A model generated the notes under the pieces. That model did not search any database and was not told where the DNA came from. It saw only the letters and a list, made by a program, of their open reading frames with translations. Shown piece by piece: positions 25,304 to 36,734 of a stretch of 64,000 bases of DNA. The DNA comes from Talinum fruticosum (taxonomy: Eukaryota > Streptophyta > Magnoliopsida > Caryophyllales > Talinaceae), in the NCBI GenBank assembly GCA_021018815.1, contig JAITYX010000012.1, forward strand, positions 5,133,001-5,197,000. Reading direction: 5' to 3'. Within the stretch, counting starts at the first letter, position 1; every line of letters starts with the position of its first letter. Both the position numbers and the translations under genes were made by a program.

Positions 25304-26450
25304 GTAAGATAAATAAATGCATGCTATTAAAAGCTTGCAATAATCATATCCCTACCGATTTGGCTTGGAAGATTAAAATCTGGGTAGAAGTTGGTTTATC
25401 TTTTTTTCAAAAAAGGGTTCGGAGCTTCTCTCTACTTTCTCTCACTAGGAGAGTTGAAGATATTTTTTATTTTTTGAGTGAAGTGTGGTTACATAAAATA
25501 AAAACATAACATGAACAAATGCCATCAATGATAATTTAAAGAAAATGGGGTACTCCGTAACCTACAAAAGCCTGGAGGAGAGAGAAGGTATCAGAAACAA
25601 AACGACGAGCTTCAGCCAGAGCAAGATCTGGTTCAGAGTTTCAGCTAGAGCGGGCCACCGTATATATGGAGTGTTGTGTACGCTGAACAAGATATCTTAT
25701 ATGCAAATGTGAAGTATTCATTACTCATTATATCTTAACATATATTTCAACGAACGGGAAAATAGGGGTGTTTTGTGCGCTTAATGTCTCTCTCTCTTCT
25801 CGTGGAGTATATGCTACTGAGGAGCATTAAAGAATATAAATACGCTAAAGTCTGTAAAATATGTAACTCTACCTGAAAAAAAAATTATAATAAAAATGTG
25901 TTTTTTTAAAGAAGGAATTATTTATTTTTTTGGGCAAGGTAAAATTTAAGGTTTATGTAATTTTCTGTTTCAAAATTTAACTTCATTAGCAGGAAGCTTA
26001 ATTATTGTACTTGTAAGACTTTCTTTTTTAACAAATATGACAATTTTATGGGAACTATACGTACAATAATACAAAAGAATATTGTAATTATATTGAAGAC
26101 CGAGAGAAAATACTCGTAATATTCTAATTTTATTAAGAAATTGTGTATTTATTTTATTATATATTCAAAATCGTCTATTTTCAACCAACAGTAAGTTACA
26201 AAACAACTTAACCTTAAAATAATTTTCATTATTCGACATGAATTCTTTTCCATAGCCTCATTTAATTCTAAGAAAATAAGTAAGAATGAAATAAAAAATT
26301 GAAAAGTAATTTTTTCGTATGTTTAATTTAAAGAAAAATGTAAAGAAAGAAAATAGGAAGAAAAATGGCTAAAAGTATAATTTTCTTTCCAAAATTAAGG
26401 GAAAACTTGAAAGAAAAATCAACTCTCATATCTCAATACCCTTCTTCCCG
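25304..26450. other. Unassigned AT-rich sequence
   Basis: No supportable gene. AT-rich with A/G-rich runs (26270-26420). Frames of up to 62 codons have no resemblance to anything I recognise. Possibly the old flank into which the split copia element inserted. Confidence 0.4.
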
Positions 26451-27963
26451 TATCATTTTTGTCCTCCTTTGTCTCTAGCCGCCCAGAGTGTCATCGGCAC
26501 CACTGTCAGAGCTACAATCGTAGTTATCGGTTTTGGCATAGCATACGAGAAGTTTATCCCGAAAGACATTAACGAAAGACATTACTAAGTCAGTAGCGCA
26601 AGAACTCAGTCTGACTTTTTTATTATGAGTCGTCTTTCTTTCATTCCTAGGTAGAATTGGGAGTCAAAAGCATAAAAAAAAACAATCGCATTTCGAGATT
26701 TTGACGAAAGTTCGCCGCAGACTCAAAGCCCTATAATAAAAGAGCTCCATGTAGTGCTTTAGCTTTTGCGCTTTACAAAGAAAGAGCTAAGCAAGGGTGG
26801 GGTATTAATTATTGAAAAAGTAGAAGGGATTAAGAACCCTAGAAAGCTCTTATAAAAGCCCTCCTACCTCTCACTTTCACACTAAATAAAGTGGGAAAAG
26901 GCACCTTTTCAAGGCTTGAAAAAAAGAACTTGCCCTAAACTAAGTATTGTCAACGGCTGACCTACCATGAAAGAAATAGGCGCAATAAAGTCATCAAGAT
27001 GACAAATTTTTGCCCTAATACGAGAATGTTTAGTCATTTAGATAGCAACTCGCCTTTTTTAGCTATGATCATTCAAGTTTTTGCCCAATTCACCAAGGAA
27101 TATTTTGGTTGCTTTTGGCGGATTGCAAACTAGAATCACACAAATTGTGATATAAAAAACCTATTTCTCAATCCATTACTTCAATATAGTAGGAAAGCAC
27201 GAGTTTTATGTCCTTACCCCGCCAACCAACCTAGCAATCAACAAGAAGGCTCTGGACATAGTTTGCATGTCTCTTAAGGCGCACTTTGAGAAGAGACTCT
27301 TCGGATGCAGAGTGTTGGCCTTCTTTATCTACAAAGCTTCCTCTTGTTCATGGCAAAGAAAGTGGCGATAGCTCTCGCTGAAGCAATTGTTGCTGCAGAG
27401 GTAGCTAAATTACCTATCCGCTATAGAAGGAAAAGACATGTTGTGGTGGACCGTAATGAAAATGGAATGGAAACATGAGTTTGCTTTTCTTTTCAAGTAT
27501 CTATGGAATGATCATTGTTCACTATCCCTCGGTTAGCAGTATAACCAAAGATGGATTTTGGATTTTTGCTAATTTGACCCCCAAAGTTGTGCATATTCTT
27601 TCTCTTTAAAGTTATGATTGTTCGAAGATAATTTGATCCTTGTCCATAAAAAAGGATTTAAGGCAAAGCGTATGACGGCTAGAAAGAAATATGATCTCAC
27701 CTTTTTGTCGGAAGGTTGCCACGAGTAAGTAAGTTTAGGGGACCAAAGCTAGAAAGCTAGTGAGGTCTGCATCACTAGAGCACTAGCGAGTCTACTACAT
27801 TGAAGTCGCATTAAGACCCACGTTAAAAGCCCGGGAGATGTATTTGAATTGTTGCCTCAAAAATAGATAAGAAAGGACATTCAAAATCAGGTCGAAATAG
27901 ACGAATGATAAATACCGCAGATCGGCAGCGATTATCAAAATAAATGAATGCAGCTATTTCGGA

Positions 27964-28006
27964 CGGGTGTAGCGTAGTCTAGTCGGTGCATCTGTTTTGG
28001 GTATAG
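27964..28006 (+). pseudogene. trnP: 5' half of mitochondrial-type tRNA-Pro (UGG)
   Basis: GGGTGTAGCGTAGTCTAGTC and the following CATCTGTTTTGGGTA match the acceptor, D-arm and anticodon (TGG) region of plant mitochondrial trnP with a few changes. After the anticodon loop the expected variable and T arms do not follow, so it is a truncated copy and cannot give a functional tRNA. The match is better to the mitochondrial than to the plastid trnP. Confidence 0.6.
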
Positions 28007-28237
28007 CCTGGTTTTCAAGCGGACCTAACGAAGATATGGAAAAATGTCTGGTTCAAAGCCCTATCTTAGATAGGATTCATCCCATTTCATTCGGGGTTTC
28101 TATTCTAAAATTCCTTATCCCCAAGGAAAATCAATAGAACGATTCAATCTTTCCATAAAGCTGAATTATTTGTTGAAGCTTCCAATCATTCTTACGCGAA
28201 TAAGCTCCTTTCGATCAAACTCCATCACTCTTTTCGC

Positions 28238-28306
28238 TACTATAGGTATAACGCTAGCTAGACTTGTAATTACTATAGTTGCCCAAAAGCTCATTTGACC
28301 CCAAGA
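28238..28306 (-). pseudogene. cob: Cytochrome b (cob) fragment
   Basis: Minus strand encodes SWGQMSFWATIVITSLASV then IPIV, matching the well-conserved WGQMSFW...VITSLASAIPVV segment of mitochondrial cytochrome b (apocytochrome b of complex III), about residues 140-162. The similarity stops abruptly on both sides: the preceding codons do not give the expected GYVLP, and the following ones (AKRVMEFDRKE) are unrelated. It is therefore a chimeric scrap like those in plant mitochondrial spacers. A plastid petB origin fits less well. Confidence 0.6.
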
Positions 28307-28970
28307 AAAAAAGCAGGATGCAAGCCTCGATCTATGTTGTTTTATCGACTCAAAAGCTTTAACAATAGTGCCAGCTTTATCAATGACCGATTTCCGGCGT
28401 TGCTTGCTTTATCCACGAAGTAGAGTATACTAGGGCGCTTGAGAGAACCATGTCGAAGAAACTCGGCAACATGACGCCCCTTTTTCTCCTATGAGTGAAA
28501 GTTGAAACAAACTTATCAACTACTCTAACCCTTAAAAAGAAGAAAGTCATTTCCCCCTCGGATTGATCGATCGTGACAAGTTGTTTCTACTAGCAATGAC
28601 ATTCTGTTTCATTACTTCATCTCTTTCCATATCCTTCTCCCTTATTCTCAATTACTCACCGAATGGCCGCAAACAAGGGTACACTCGCTTGTTATCTTGT
28701 TCTCTACCGCGGACTAGGATCGCTTGCCGACTAGGTCGGGAGCAATGGCTAGTGACGGAAGACGATTTGTCCCTCTTTTTGGACTAAGTGAAGATAGTAA
28801 CATTCAAGCACTCCCCTAAAAGACTAAGCTAAGAATGATCACATCTTAAGTTTTCTTAAAAAAGAAAAAAGTCTTTCATAATTGGCACCCTCGCGATGGC
28901 AAATCTAGGGTCGTGCTTAAGGTAATATCCTTTCAACTGATCCAAGTTTGTGTACTAAAAGATATCTTCT

Positions 28971-29763
28971 CCATCTAAATCAATCAATTGAACCGCTCCG
29001 CCCGTGTAGGAACCACGGGCCTTCTCCACCCCGGGAGGCGGAGCTGCCACGCGCTTCCCCACGGTACCTTGGCGTAAGGATTTTTGAAAACGGGGAGGAT
29101 TTTGGAAAAGAAATTAGAGAGAGATAATGGGAAAAAGATTTTGAACGTGGAGATTGATCTCTTATAGATAGTTCCGAATTTTGTTAAACCAAGTTAAAGA
29201 GTTCAATCAAATTTAATTAGTGGTTTTATTAATTATTTTATTTCATAAATTATTTATAGAAGTCCTGGGATAATATTTCCTAATTGAAGAATAGAAAAAT
29301 GTTAGAAATTAGAATTCTATTGTGATGCTTTAGGGGCGAGGCTTGTATGAAGACACTAGTCCGGACCAAAGCCTTAGCCACTATCCACCCAAGTGTAAGC
29401 GGCAACATGCACTCGATGGTTAATAGCGCCGGCCGTGGTCCTTGGTCGAAATAATCATCCTTGGCCTCCGGCCTGACCGGCGAATCTAGATCTCCCTTTT
29501 TTAACCCTGCAATTAGAAATAGCCGAGATGCATTTTTAACAGGAATAAAGCAAAAATGGCACTTGCCGATCGGCTTTTAGTCGAGAAAAACAAAGAAAAA
29601 CAAAAATAAAAATTTGCTCTTCCGATCTTAGTATGGGAAAACTATGACCAAAAAAGGCTAAAAGTGACTCGATCGGTCTTAGAACCGAGAATCGAATTCG
29701 GGCGAGAGGGTATGAAACATCGGTAAAACCTTTCCGTTACGCCGGTCCGAAAACAACCATTAC
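28971..29763 (-). mobile_element. Tat/Ogre-like leader, PBS and LTR end (minus)
   Basis: Reverse complement of this interval aligns with 11560-12200. From high to low coordinates: U5 end with a TTCCCAT hairpin half (about 29620-29640), candidate PBS at 29558-29569 (degenerate CGGCAAGTGCC against TGGCGACTCCC at 11742), then a GC-rich and an AT-rich leader. The LTR continues beyond the inserted solo LTR at 31345. The left limit near 28970 abuts the mitochondria-like block. Confidence 0.55.
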
Positions 29764-31339
29764 CGAAGGTTTGCTCGGGGAGAGTCCGAGTCACCCTAGA
29801 GGGGGTGAATAGGGTGATGGAAGTTTTTCATGGAAACTTTAGCTCTTCTCGTCAAAAACAAGACAGAGACAGGTTCGAGTCTATCAACAGGGTCGGAAAA
29901 GTTTGGACTCGAAATGCTATTACGAGTGGATAAGCAAATTAAGCAAGAGTCGTAAAGCTGTCTTTGTCTAGAATAAACTCGTAAAGGTAACACTTAGAGA
30001 TTACGTGGAAACCCTCCTGGGGCTGAAAACCACGGACCGTGCTAGTCCAAGCATGAAGTCAAATCCACTATTTTGAGTCCACAAAATACCGTGAACCGAT
30101 CGAACCCGAGTTGCTCCCTTAGACAACTCTATACAAGTTTTCCTAGACTCGAAATTCCCTTATCCGATCTAGTACTTCCTAGCTAAGATAACCCTTACAG
30201 CTCAGCTAGGGACAACTAAGTTGAGTTAACCCTTACAGCTTAGTCAAGGGACCTTACAAAGAATGTAAGAAAGAGTTTGTAATCGAGTACAAGACCTTAC
30301 AACTCGAAAGTAATGAATTACGGAATGGGAGTTGTAAGTAGAAGATTGAAAGTAAATACAATGACTTTGAGCGAGTATGTGTATTAATAATATGTTCGGC
30401 AATCTTCAAGTCTTGTGAGGTGGCTTCTATTTATAGATAACCAGGCGAGTAGCCGTTATCTTCATCTGCCGACCGAGAGTCCTCTCGTGACCGTTGATAG
30501 AAGCTTTCTAAGTCACTCGAAAGTATCCGTTGTAATGTGAACGTTGGAAAACGGTTTAACTCTCTTGGAAGTCCTAAAACCACTAGTGGTGTCTTGAAAG
30601 ATAAGGTGGAAACCACCGTTAAGCTTGGCGTTTTAGTTTTCCAGATTTGGAAACAGACGGCCACGACACAATCGTCCGGGACTCGGAGCGGAGAAGGTGA
30701 AAAGCCATGTCTCGCTGGTGATTTGACGTTCGAGCTCGGTTACTTTTGTAGTTTGAAAAGTGTATCCTCGATTGAATAACCTACAAAAGTAAATCAATTT
30801 TGGTTCTCAAAGTATAAAATACTTTGGTCCAATATTAGACACGAGATAATAAAATAATTGCGATAATTAAACAGACTAAATATCCGAGTCGGAAGAGGAA
30901 TGGAATTTTCGAGTCCAATATCCATGTAACTCAAAATTCCATCGAGCTAATCCGAGCAAAGAATCAAGTTAAGTGAGGAACATCGAGTGTGATATAGACT
31001 AAGCAATAATCATACTAAAAGTACTGACTATAACATAATAGAACTTATAACCGAAGTCATATTCCGAGTGAGAAAAGACGAAATACTAGTCTATTCAATC
31101 TGCGATAAATCGAGTGATGCTTGGACTCGGAACAAAGAACCGGTTTTACGAGTCACTTACGGATAAGCAGGAAATATAAGAAGTAAGAGCTGTATCACTT
31201 AGAGAAGATACCATTTTACTCAAAGAGGTTTCGAGATACGGAGAATGCCTTGGAATCAAAACTCTATAAGTATGAGATGGTTATACCCGATTCATTTAAT
31301 GCAACTCGTAAATGCGTTGAGCGAGTGTCCGAGTCTTCA
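29764..31339 (-). mobile_element. Solo LTR of the SIRE-like family with ATTAC duplication
   Basis: Complete LTR in minus orientation, 1576 bp, without internal sequence. Flanks 29759-29763 and 31340-31344 are both ATTAC, a perfect 5-bp target duplication. Removing it joins two parts of a Tat/Ogre-like LTR that are contiguous in the copy at 11280-11700. The outer base at the low-coordinate end is changed (CGAAGG for TGAAGG). A TATA box is at 30428-30436 (minus strand). Confidence 0.92.
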
Positions 31340-31344
31340 ATTAC

Positions 31345-34146
31345 TAATCCGAGTAGTATACTTAAAGAACATGCTAAACTCAAGCACTCAACATGCTAAA
31401 CAAAAATAAAAGCAACAAACATAATTAAAGGAAAGTGATAAAGAAACCGAGTCAAAAGCGGTAAAGAAAGCAATAAAGCGAAAAGGAAAAGAAAGACGAA
31501 AAACTCAAATATTACATCGGGCGAGGAGGAATTAAAATATGATTACATCTCTTAGATCCAGAATATGGAAAGCGATAAAAAGCTTAAATTAAATAACCAT
31601 TTAAAGGCCTTATGGTTGCCCTCAATATGTCCCACCTATTGATCCGGATCTCCACACTTGGATCTCTTGATATGACGATGATGAATTCAAGGAAATGGTT
31701 TGTTTTTATGAATCTTAAAAAAGATCCATTTGTAGGAAATAGGAAAGATCAATTGAATTAATGCCTAGAGATCAGAATAATTGAGCATTCTTTAGCTCTT
31801 TGCACAAATTCAACGGCGTTGTGTAGAAAAGAGTAGTGTTTGAGGTTATTTTTCGGTAGAGTAATATTCATGGATATGTGCTCTGGTTAGCTTTCTGCAG
31901 CATAGCGCATAGGAGAAGCCGTCGTTCGAAATCATAATTTGTATAAAGACTGTGGTTATGTTCGTCCTCTTTTTGGCCCTACAGTTAACATGTTTCCTTA
32001 GTATACCATTCTTTTGGGCTCGTCATTCTCCTCAACAACAAGTTTGAATTATGTTGGCTCTTTTATTGAGTATGATCCTCTTTTCCGATCAAGCCTCCAT
32101 GGGTCACATTCACTATTTGGTGAACATAGCGAACCTTAATAAAATAAAGGAGCTCTACTGGGGTGCTCCCGAATACACTTGCCTCATTAGGGGCATCCGT
32201 GCCGATGTGCGACACACAAAACTTCGAGATAGACTCAACAAATTTTCTTCTATTGTGCAGCTTGTGGAAGATAATTCAAGTATGCTCAAATTATTCACTT
32301 GTGTCCAATGTATTTTTCATCTTATGTGGATAAAAATCTTACTTCATATGCAAAATGTAGCCATGGTTGTACGAGTACTTCCCGCACTTTGTCTCCCGAT
32401 TCAACAAATCGTCCCGTGTTTTCGGCCTCTATATCATAGGCTAGGATCTACCTTAAATAGTCCACAATTCATGGTACAGGCATCTACAAATCATCCCTTA
32501 ACCGTGTGACCTCGGTATGTTGACTTTAAGCGCAAAAATCACCTAGAAATTGTGCCCATAAAATTTTTACTTTATTGATTAGTCGCCGCCACTGCCCACT
32601 GCTTGTAGTGGACCTTATGGGACCTGTCGGTGTTGGGCGTTAGCCTTGGCTATGCACAATTTGTGCCCATTTTCTTGATATCTTTCATTCTTATTTGTTT
32701 GCTTCTTGATAAATCCTATATGTGCATGTCAATTTTCATCCTTTGGCCCAACTCCAACTCCCTCCAAGTGTGATCATAGCACGAGAGTTAAGCGAAAGAA
32801 GGATCTAATTTGAAGGTCCTTTTGGGTTTTGTTGGTATCTTGAGGAGAGGGTCACACCACAAATCCGGGTTAAGACATGGCCTCCAATTTGTTCCAGCTG
32901 ACCCACCTCAAACCATGTTCTATCTTCGTTCTCTTCCTCAATAAGAACAAGTCGCTGCTACCATCGGGTATCCTTATACCCAATTTTCTAATTTCTACAT
33001 ATCTTATACACATCATTCGGGGTGGATAATGACTCGACTAGCGCGTTTCGCACTTATTTCCATTCTTTTGTATAATTAAATTTCTTGTATGGACATTAAC
33101 TTCAGTTCTTGTAGCATACACTGGTGGATATCAACATTCCAAGCCTCGATATGGATGTTACACGACCTAGGGAGTCTCCTCGTTAGGTGAGGATTCTCGA
33201 AATTCATGAGGAAGAATGTGTTGGTCATCCTTTCCCTCAAAGCTGGCAAGGGTTAAAAGTTATCATGCTCCTTGCTTTTAGTTGTATGCTAAAAGTATTT
33301 TTACTAATGCAATTGAATGAATGGTGTAGTATGATCGGGAGCAATCTCGAACCATGTCCATTAGCCTTCAATCTTCTCTTCGGGAATCCAAAATTTCCTC
33401 ACTGGGAGATCTTTCCCAACCTTCTTGGTAAGTCTCTAGTTACTAGAGTGCAAACATTATCGAGCTTTTAATAGGTATGCTAATTGCTCTTTCTTCTTTG
33501 TAAAAGCGTCGATCTAGAGCACCTCTATCCGGAAGTCTTCCTGGTGTACACGGGGCACAAACACATCTATCCGACTAAGAAACACCCTCTAGTAGCACCG
33601 CTTAATAAAGGACTTCATGACGCTCTTCATGATGTACACATCATCGAGTACTTTCAAAGTAGGGCCTAGCACTTCCGGGCCTGGTTTGTTTGGTGCGAGG
33701 ACCAATTTTGCTGAAGAGAGCTTAAACATCTTACCACTTCAAGCCTTTGACCGGCACGGAAACCTACTTTATTTCCCTCGAGCTTTTTGCACCGGACCAT
33801 CCCATGAAGCTTCTTAATCTTGGGATTACGGAGGTAGCTCTTCTCCAGGTGGTGAAGGTGGTCGATTTTCCACATCCATCTTAGAGAACATCGGGGAATT
33901 ACATCTTTGATGATGCTTCGATCGCGATGAATAGTAGATCCTTTGCCACTCTATTACTTGTTGATGATTAGAGAGTCCCTTGTAGGGTGTTATTATTGTT
34001 TAACATTTGTTAAATAATGTTGTGACTCTTATGTAATGGGATGGAATGCAAGGAGACTCGATTTTTAATGAAATGCTTTCTTTTATTAAACATGATGTAG
34101 AAATTCTTAGGGAAAAATTACAAAGATAAATTAAAAAAATTACACA
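31345..34146 (-). mobile_element. Tat/Ogre-like LTR, U3 to U5 body
   Basis: Continuation of the LTR interrupted at 29764. On the minus strand it would start near 34146 (TGTGTAATTT, right after a polypurine tract) and end near 29570 before the PBS. Leaving out the solo LTR and one duplication gives about 3.0 kb, within the long-LTR range of Tat/Ogre elements. The start is homologous to 58619-58980 in inverted orientation. The plus strand (antisense) contains a 152-codon frame at 32051-32509 and a downstream Gly/Ser-rich tail near 33740-33890 whose reading frame is shared with the copy at 58830-58980. Neither is recognised. Confidence 0.55.
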
Positions 34147-34147
34147 A

Positions 34148-34164
34148 GCCCTCATTCCCCCAAT
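34148..34164 (-). other. Polypurine tract of the Tat/Ogre-like element (minus)
   Basis: On the minus strand ATTGGGGGAATGAGGGC directly precedes the LTR start. The same place in the opposite copy (58604-58616) reads GGGGAAATGGGGG, so both copies keep a purine tract at the LTR boundary. Confidence 0.6.
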
Positions 34165-34501
34165 AGGAAATAATAAAAAAAATGGAATCTTTAAGGGCAT
34201 GACCAAAATAATGCGCACATAGACTCGGGCTGGGGCAAAAATAGGCAATGATGGCCCAAGCGGCGCTTAGGCTAGAAAATGAAGCGAACCAGCTGGCGTA
34301 AAAGGGTGGCTGGCGCCCGCCACCTAAGAAGACCAGGGCGCACGCAGTGCACGAGTGGTTGTGATGCGAGTATAACTCCAGTGGACTGAAATCTAGTGAT
34401 AAATTAAACCTAAGTCTAAAGCCAAAAAATGTGCCTTTCACAGATTCTTACGCAAATCCAATAGAATCCGCCAATTTCCTTTTACGCTTACTAAAGAAAT
34501 A

Positions 34502-34758
34502 ATGAACTTCATGAGTGATTTATCTCATTGATTGCACGAGATGACAAATACGGAAAGATTCGGATAGTCAAATTATAAGCTGAATATGCTAATTAGTATT
34601 CACAAATTGAAAGTCTACTAGACTTTCTTAAGGGCTGCCATGACTTATTGGGGTCCTTATCACCATGTCTTTAGGATTGGGGATAAGGAAATCTACTCCT
34701 TGCTCGAAGAATTTTACACTATATTATGCATCCAAAGGCGTACAAAACTAGTCCTGCC
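34502..34758 (+). pseudogene. Antisense plant-mobile-domain-like ORF, N-terminal part (copy A)
   Basis: Plus strand, antisense to its Tat/Ogre-like element. Starts MNFMSDLSH at 34502, matching the start MNYMIELSRW of copy B at 58255, then KVYWTFLRAAMTYWGPYHH and VFRIGDKEI. The WxFLRAAVxFWxPxYHxFxFGDxEL pattern is what I know from plant-mobile-domain ORFs carried in antisense by Tat-lineage elements. A stop follows LSH and other breaks occur. A degenerate TATA (GATAAATT) lies about 100 bp upstream at 34398. The C-terminal part is lost where SIRE-3 begins at 34759. Confidence 0.65.
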
Positions 34759-36242
34759 TCAAGGTTTGCCCTTGGAGAGTCTTAGTCACCCTAGAGGGGG
34801 TGAATAGGGTGATGAGGAAGGTTTAACAAACTTGGAAGATTTAAAGTTAAAAAGTGTAATCAAGACAATCTGAGTTTAGATTAAACTCGAAAGGTGTAAA
34901 CACGGATATACGTGGAAACCCTCCTGGGCGAGAAAACCACGGACAATGCTAGTCCAAGCACCAAATCAAATCCACTATTTTGAATCCATAAAATACAAGC
35001 AGAGTGACTCAACCAAAATTGCTCCCTTAAAAAATTCCTTACGAGTTTTCCTAGACTCACAAATTCCCTTATCCGATCTAGTACTTCCTAACCGAGGTAA
35101 CCTTTACAGCTAAGGACAACCGAGCTGAGTTAACCCTTACAGCTCAGTCAAGGGACCTTACTCGAAAGTAAGGAGAGTATGTGACTGATTACAAGACTTT
35201 ACAACTCGAAAGTATGAATTACAAGCTCGGAGTTATAAATAGAAGATTGAGTATGAATACAATGACTTTTGGTAAAGTAATGTGATTCAACAATACTTCC
35301 TGCAATCTTCTAGTCTTGAGAGGTAGCTTCTATTTATAGATGACCAAGAAAATTAGCCGTTGTGACTAACATCCGAACGAAGTCCTTTGTGACCTTTGTA
35401 ACGGTTCTTGTGAGTCACTAAGAAAAGATCCGTTGAGATGTGAACGTTATGCAAGGGCTCTTGCCTCCTCAAGGTGCTCCAATCAGCTGGTGATGTCCGA
35501 AAAGTAAGGTGGAAACCACCGTTGAGCTTAGCGTTGAAGTTTTCCAGCTTTGGAAACGAGCAACCTTGACAAAGCGGCTAAGCCTTGTTCAGCGAGTAGG
35601 AAAGCCTTGTCTCGCTGGTGATTGACAGACATGAAGCCGGTTACTTTTGTAATTCGAAAAAGATAACCGCGTTTGGATAACCTACAAAAGTAAATCATTT
35701 TTGTTTTCAAAGTATAAGATACTTTGGTCCAAAATTAGACACGAGATAATAATTTGATTAAGATAATTAAGTGCATAATTATTTGAGGCCTAGAAGAATG
35801 GAATTTTCCGAGTCTAATATTCATTATACTCAAATTCCATCATAGTTAGTCCTATGAAAAATCATGTTATAAGAGTGAAAACATCATATTATACATACTT
35901 GATCCGGACAAATAATTATCAAACAAACATGCTGACTTAGAAAAATGAATTAACGTTGTAATTCACTTTACTTCAAGATATTCGATCAGAACTCAAATAT
36001 GAAGTGTTAGAGAGAATATTTGAACAGCGATAAATTTGAGTAATGTCCGGGTGACTCGAAACATCAATGTGAGAAGATAAACAAGAATGTGTGTTCTAAG
36101 TCAGTCAAAATCAAATGAAAACATATGTAGTAGTTTCTATAACACTCAGAATAACTTGTAATCAAAAGTTAGGACGGATGAGGTTTGTACTCGAGTCTTT
36201 GGTAGTACTCGGAATGATCTAGTTTTAGACTCCGAGTCTTCA
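34759..36242 (-). mobile_element. 3' LTR of SIRE-3
   Basis: Minus-oriented LTR, 1484 bp. At the high-coordinate end it begins TGAAGACTCGGAG directly after a polypurine tract, so it is the 3' LTR. The low end has TCAAGG for canonical TGAAGG. A TATA box (TATTTATAG on plus) is at 35331-35339. Near the U5 end at 34786-34802 an inverted repeat TCACCC/GGGTGA is found, shared by the other LTRs of the family. Confidence 0.9.
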
Positions 36243-36256
36243 ATCTCCCCTTTTGA
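36243..36256 (-). other. Polypurine tract of SIRE-3
   Basis: On the minus strand CAAAAGGGGAGAT immediately precedes the LTR start TGAAGACTCGG, the position expected for the plus-strand primer. The SIRE-5 equivalent is at 60431-60444. Confidence 0.75.
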
Positions 36257-36734
36257 TGAAAGGCATTCCATACTTAGACCGAAACTTTGTTAGTAAAATA
36301 ACCATGAGTTTTCATTCTTACTGAATGGAATATCTCGGAATATAGAGTAATGAGTGAAGTGATTCGTACTTAGAATATTTCTGCAGATAACTCATATGGC
36401 AAAGAATTGTGAGTAATTATATCGGAGCAAAATAGACGAAAAAGATATGTGAGTCGATATATCGAGTAGAAATAAGTAATAAGAATTTCAAACTCACAAA
36501 GAGTAAACTCGAAATCAGTATGCTCCAAAATAACAATTGATATATATATATACGGAAAACAAGGAAAATACACGAAAAGAGGGTGAGAAAACTCCCCTAA
36601 ACAAGACAACAAGTTTTCAAATATTCTCCCCTTGCCTTTCACCAAAAACAAAAATAGGGAAGAATGTATGAAGCTGATACAATTGTTGTCCGGACAAAAA
36701 TATAAATAAAACAAGAGAAAAATAAATTAAGACG

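Larger units (their letters stand above)
26450..28970. other. Mitochondria-like DNA insert (NUMT candidate)
   Basis: Base composition is less AT-rich than the left flank, there are no transposon motifs, and two mitochondrial fragments occur: a trnP 5' half and a 23-codon cob piece on opposite strands. Plant mitochondrial genomes contain such chimeric gene scraps between unknown spacers, so the whole block may have come from one organellar transfer. Its limits are not seen directly; they are set by unassigned DNA on the left and the Tat/Ogre-like leader on the right. A 42-codon frame at 27350-27478 (starting MAKKVAIALAEAI) is open but unrecognised. Confidence 0.5.

Noticed and set aside
28040..28080. 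Possible T-arm of a tRNA (GGTTCAAAGCC)
   Set aside because: No matching acceptor stem or anticodon at the right distance; trnP is truncated before this point.
28440..28500. Possible organellar large-subunit rRNA scrap (AAGAAACTCGGCAACATGAC)
   Set aside because: It recalls a conserved rRNA phrase, but the match is about 20 bases and the flanks do not follow. Too short to call.
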